NCBI GenBank assembly: GCA_024637395.1
Contig: JAGXFG010000090.1
Span: 1-34,609 of the forward strand
DNA length: 34,609 nt
Source of the DNA: Burkholderiaceae bacterium
Lineage (GTDB): Bacteria; Pseudomonadota; Gammaproteobacteria; Burkholderiales; Burkholderiaceae_E
Direction: 5' to 3'
How positions within the stretch are numbered: the first letter of the stretch is position 1; every line of letters starts with the position of its first letter. Made by a program: the position numbers and the translations under genes. Positions 31,454 to 34,609 of this stretch are shown piece after piece. The notes beneath the pieces are model-generated. The model was not told the origin of the DNA. It was given only the letters and a program-made list of their open reading frames with translations, and made no database searches.

Positions 31454-31810
31454 ATGGTCTTTAATGTCAGCGTTGCCATGAACTGGATCCTGTTCCTGGC
31501 GCTGTTTCCGATCGCTTTCTTTTGGTTGCGTCGAGCATGGCGCATCTTGGTGCGCGGCGATCATTCCGAAGTGGCCCTCAAGCGCGGCGAACCACCGGCC
31601 AATGCGGCAAAGTTCGCGCCCTATGCCGCGGTCATCAACCTCGTTGCCGGGGTCGTGATCGTGTACGTCATCTTTGGAGTGGTCGTGCTCGGCTTGTCGT
31701 TTGAATCCTGGACCTCTATAGCGGGCATCACGCTGTGGAGCAAGTTCCTCGCCGACTTCATCCTCAGGCGGCATGCGCATCCGATGCAGCTTGGGAAGAA
31801 GAAATCCTGA
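31454..31810 (+). CDS. Small membrane protein of unknown function
   Basis: 118 residues with three hydrophobic segments (WILFLALFPIAFFWLRRAW, AVINLVAGVVIVYVIFGVVVLGL, and a weaker ITLWSKFLADFIL) and a basic C-terminus HAHPMQLGKKKS. I recognise no family. The rightward start at 31454 has only a weak ribosome site (GCCGGAGTG). It lies behind the symporter terminator, so it is probably transcribed separately. Composition and segment spacing are protein-like, so I regard it as real. The function is unknown and may relate to the symporter only by position. Confidence 0.6.
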   Translation: MVFNVSVAMNWILFLALFPIAFFWLRRAWRILVRGDHSEVALKRGEPPANAAKFAPYAAVINLVAGVVIVYVIFGVVVLGLSFESWTSIAGITLWSKFLADFILRRHAHPMQLGKKKS

Positions 31811-31904
31811 CCAAAGAGGCAAAGGCCGATCCCCGGCCGCCAGGTGCGAAACAGGGCCAGCTTGCCGGCTTGAGCTCGGACGCAAGACTCCTGACAGCGC
31901 CGTT

Positions 31905-33053
31905 TCAGGCCCTGCCTTTGGCCGGGTTGACCAGATATTTCTCACCGGTCGCACGCTTGCCATACCGGGCGATCATGTCCAGCTGCAAAGTTTCCGGCAG
32001 GGACACTTCCTGGGCGTAGCTGCTCTTGAACGTTGTCTTCAACTCGGCAGCCACCCGTGCCTTGAGCGCCTGGGTTGCCGTCGGCCCGATCTGTTGCAGG
32101 AATTGGAACAGGAGCCAGCCGCCCATGCTCCAGGTCATGCCGAAATTGCGGTTGAACTCGGTGGGGCTGGTGTCCAGACCGCCGTAGATGTAGACCTGCT
32201 TGTGGGTAGTCGAGCCATAGCGGCTGTACTCTTTTGCCGACCGGTTGATCGCCGCCTCCATGCAACTCAGTATTTGACCCGCCAGCTTGCCGCCGCCAAT
32301 GGCGTCGAAGGCGATAGTGGCGCCGGTTGCCGTCAGGGCAGCGGTGAGATCTTCGATGAAGCTGGCTGAGGCGGTGTGGCAGACGTGTGTCGCGCCGAGC
32401 GTACGCAGCAAGTCGGCCTGTTCCTTCTTGCGCACGATGTTTACCAACTGGATGCCGTCCTGCAAGCAAATTCGGTTGAGCATCTGGCCCAGGTTGGAGG
32501 CGGCCGCGGTGTGCACCAGCGCGCTATGCCCCTCGCGACGCATCGTTTCCACCATGCCCAATGCGGTGAGCGGGTTGACAAAGCAGGACGCGCCGTCTGC
32601 TGATGACGCGTCAGCCGGCAGCACCAGGCACTGCTCGGCTGACATGCTGCGGTATTCGGCGTACATCGCGCCTCCCAGAATGGCGACGCGCTTGCCCAGC
32701 AGGGCCTGTGCCCCCGCCGACGCACCGGCCGCGACGACCACGCCTGCGCCCTCATTGCCGACCGGCATCGACTCGCCGAGCCGCCCCGCCATGCTTTTCA
32801 AGGCACGCTCGGGAATGCGCGCTGTTATGACCGGGAGCTCGGGCGTTCCTGCTGCGGTTGCCGTACTCATGTCGGCGGCGCCGAACAGAAGTCCGATATC
32901 AGATGGGTTGATCGGTGCCGCTTCAATGCGCACTACCACCTGGTCGCCTGCGGGCTCGGGCGTCACAACACTGACTAGCGACAGTTCAAGTTCGCCATTT
33001 GGTTTGACTAGCGACCGAAGCTGCAGTCCGGTGAATTCACGCTTGCTTTGCAT
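31905..33053 (-). CDS. Zinc-independent medium-chain dehydrogenase/reductase (quinone-oxidoreductase-like)
   Basis: 382 residues of the MDR superfamily. I chose the ATG at 33053, which follows AGGAG; the longer frame to 33122 is not homologous. N-terminal GroES-like domain: VVVRIEAAPINPSDIGLLFG. The catalytic-zinc Cys/His set is missing. The cofactor domain reads HTAAASNLGQMLNRICLQDGIQLVNIVR with an AASNLG loop instead of GxGxxG, then FDAIGGGKLAGQI. The C-terminal part is LQLDMIARYGKRATGEKYLVNP. It probably reduces an enone or quinone with NADPH. It is divergent from the amidase to the right; the substrate is unknown. Confidence 0.88.
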   Translation of the reverse strand: MQSKREFTGLQLRSLVKPNGELELSLVSVVTPEPAGDQVVVRIEAAPINPSDIGLLFGAADMSTATAAGTPELPVITARIPERALKSMAGRLGESMPVGNEGAGVVVAAGASAGAQALLGKRVAILGGAMYAEYRSMSAEQCLVLPADASSADGASCFVNPLTALGMVETMRREGHSALVHTAAASNLGQMLNRICLQDGIQLVNIVRKKEQADLLRTLGATHVCHTASASFIEDLTAALTATGATIAFDAIGGGKLAGQILSCMEAAINRSAKEYSRYGSTTHKQVYIYGGLDTSPTEFNRNFGMTWSMGGWLLFQFLQQIGPTATQALKARVAAELKTTFKSSYAQEVSLPETLQLDMIARYGKRATGEKYLVNPAKGRA

Positions 33054-33172
33054 ATCCGCTCTCCTGAGGGTGACTTGAAGTGTAGGCCGGAAAGACCGAG
33101 TGTCGGCGCTGGCCAGTTCCATGGCAGTATTGCCACCGGGTCTTTGTTGGATTCCTTGCGAGGTTCGTTAAC

Positions 33173-34609
33173 GTGTCTTCCCCCTCTTTATACAGTCTGT
33201 CCGCCGTCGCATTGCGCCGCATGATCGGCGCCGGAGAAGTTTCCCCGGTCGAGTTGCTCGAATCTTGTATCTCTCGTATCGAGGCGCTCAATCCGGCGGT
33301 CAATGCGATTGCGGCCAAAGCCTATGGTCGCGCCCGCGCCGAAGCCAGGAAGGCCGAGGAGGCGGTGATGCGTGGCGCCCCTCTCGGTCGTCTCCACGGG
33401 TTGCCGATCGGTATCAAGGACCTGGACGACACTGCCGGGGTGCTCACGACGCACGGTTCACCACTCTACCGCGGTAACGTGCCGGAACAGGATTCCGCGC
33501 AGGTAGCTCAGGTGCGTGCCGCCGGTGCGATCTTGGTGGCCAAGACCAACGTGCCCGAGTTTGGGGCCGGCGCCAACACCCGCAACGTGGTCTGGGGCGC
33601 AACCGGCAATCCGTTCGATCCCGCCCTCAACGCCGGCGGATCCTCGGGCGGCTCGGCTGTTGCGCTCGCCTGCGACATGCTGCCCATCTGCACCGGCTCG
33701 GACACCGGTGGCTCATTGCGTATCCCCGCCGCGATGTGCGGCATCGTGGGTTTTCGTCCCTCGCCCGGGCTCATTCCGATGGAGAATCGGCAACTTGGCT
33801 GGACGCCGATTACGGTGCTGGGGCCGATGGGGCGCACTGTTGCGGACACGCGGCTGCTGTTTGCCGCTCAAATCGGAACCGATAGCCGGGATCCGCTCTC
33901 CCACCAGATCGACGCGGACGCGGTCGCATCGCGCCGCAACATCGACCTCGCTTCGCTTCGCGTCGCCTGGACGACCGATTTCGGCCAGTGTCCGGTCAGT
34001 TCCGAAATCCGTGGTGTCATGCGTCGGCGCATGGAATCAATGGGCCACCTGTTTGCCTCATGCGATGAGTTCACTTTCGACCTCGGCGAGGCCGACCGCT
34101 GCTTCGACGTCATTCGCGCCCAGAGTTTCGTCGCCCGCTATATGGACAGCTACGAGCAGGATCGCAGCCAACTTGGACCCAATATCCGTGCAAATTATGA
34201 AATCGGCCAGGCGATGAGCTTCGCCGACGCCGCGTGGGCGCACGCCGAGCAGACGCGGATCTTCCGCCGTTTCCAGGAGATCTACAGAGACTACGACCTC
34301 GTGATGGCGCCGACCACGCCGGTCTCGCCGTTCCCATGGTCCCAACTCTATCTTCCGGAACTGGAGGGCCAGACTCTCAGGAACTACTACCACTGGCTGG
34401 CGCTGACTTACTTCGTCACGTTGGTAACCAATCCCTGTATCTGTCTGCCCTGCGGGGTGGACGATCACGCAATGCCGTTCGGGATTCAGGTGGTCGGCTC
34501 ATTCGGCGGCGACGCCGCCTTACTGGACGCCGCCGAGGAGCTGGAGGAAGCTTTTGCAGGTATCGCTGGCCTGGGCCGCCCGGTTCCCGACACGACATTG
34601 CTGGCGAGC
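33173..34609 (+). CDS. Amidase, amidase-signature family, 3' end outside window
   Basis: 479 codons open to the right edge. The GTG at 33173 (after GCGAGG) starts MSSPSLYSLSAVALRRMIG. The catalytic triad is complete: Lys82 in GLPIGIKDL, the cis-Ser in NAGGSSGGSAVALA (157-158), and nucleophile Ser181 in GSDTGGSLRIPA. The C-terminal region holds MAPTTPVSPF and PFGIQVVG, so only a few residues are probably missing. It is a different amidase from the one at 5882-7276, with a distinct N-terminal and mid-section. It lies divergently from the MDR gene across about 120 bp. The substrate cannot be deduced. Confidence 0.92.
   Translation, partial: MSSPSLYSLSAVALRRMIGAGEVSPVELLESCISRIEALNPAVNAIAAKAYGRARAEARKAEEAVMRGAPLGRLHGLPIGIKDLDDTAGVLTTHGSPLYRGNVPEQDSAQVAQVRAAGAILVAKTNVPEFGAGANTRNVVWGATGNPFDPALNAGGSSGGSAVALACDMLPICTGSDTGGSLRIPAAMCGIVGFRPSPGLIPMENRQLGWTPITVLGPMGRTVADTRLLFAAQIGTDSRDPLSHQIDADAVASRRNIDLASLRVAWTTDFGQCPVSSEIRGVMRRRMESMGHLFASCDEFTFDLGEADRCFDVIRAQSFVARYMDSYEQDRSQLGPNIRANYEIGQAMSFADAAWAHAEQTRIFRRFQEIYRDYDLVMAPTTPVSPFPWSQLYLPELEGQTLRNYYHWLALTYFVTLVTNPCICLPCGVDDHAMPFGIQVVGSFGGDAALLDAAEELEEAFAGIAGLGRPVPDTTLLAS

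Noticed and set aside
1-34609. CRISPR array
   Set aside because: No series of short regularly spaced repeats was seen on either strand.

Overview
The window is GC-rich, densely coded DNA. Its gene content (selO next to a bolA-like gene, an OsmF-type binding protein, tripartite TRAP transport, a DUF4212/VC_2705 symporter pair, PxpABC, a single-chain acyl-CoA carboxylase) looks like a betaproteobacterium, probably Burkholderiales. No ribosomal or species-marker gene is present, so the taxonomy is inference. The region is accessory and heavily reworked: I count seven broken genes or gene remnants and two pairs of long direct repeats.

Left part (1-5.6 kb): a truncated osmF-type betaine-binding protein gene runs off the left edge. 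It is followed by the first 59 codons of wrbA, a 163-bp non-autonomous element with inverted ends, and the first 24 codons of thiD facing the other way. The element therefore sits at a wrbA/thiD junction from which the rest of both genes is missing. Behind thiD lies the minus-strand series bolA-like, selO, an 88-codon small gene and cytX (hydroxymethylpyrimidine uptake), so thiamine-precursor salvage is broken here. A second 163-bp element copy, about 84% identical, lies at 5143-5305.

Island (5.6-13.9 kb): two direct repeats of about 190 bp flank about 8.1 kb. Each contains the 3' end of a tRNA-Ser gene (T-loop to acceptor end), the same rho-independent terminator, and upstream TTAGCA-type motifs like integrase arm sites. 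I read them as att sites of a tRNA-Ser-integrated element whose integrase and complete tRNA are outside the window. The cargo is an amide-catabolism set: amidase, TRAP transporter (DctM, DctQ, DctP), an unnamed dimeric alpha/beta-barrel-like protein, a cupin, hydantoinase B, and a hydantoinase A remnant fused back-to-back to the 3' end of an AbiEii-type toxin gene.

Middle (14.1-20 kb): an acyl-CoA ligase overlaps by 4 nt a single-chain biotin carboxylase-BCCP-carboxyltransferase gene (LCC type), which carries one frameshift at a G-run. A double-hotdog thioesterase follows. Together they would activate, carboxylate and release acyl groups.

20-27.2 kb: a two-subunit TPP decarboxylase-like pair and a PAS-AraC regulator read leftward. 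Divergently, an FAD oxidoreductase, an SDR, a VOC protein and pxpABC (5-oxoprolinase) read rightward. I infer a regulated catabolic route for an unknown nitrogen compound that ends in 5-oxoproline and then glutamate. A decayed IS6-like transposase fragment follows.

Right part (27.4-34.6 kb): a CBS-DUF294 protein is divergent from a DUF4212 small subunit plus sodium:solute symporter, which end in a strong terminator. Then come a small membrane protein, a medium-chain reductase, and a second amidase running off the right edge.
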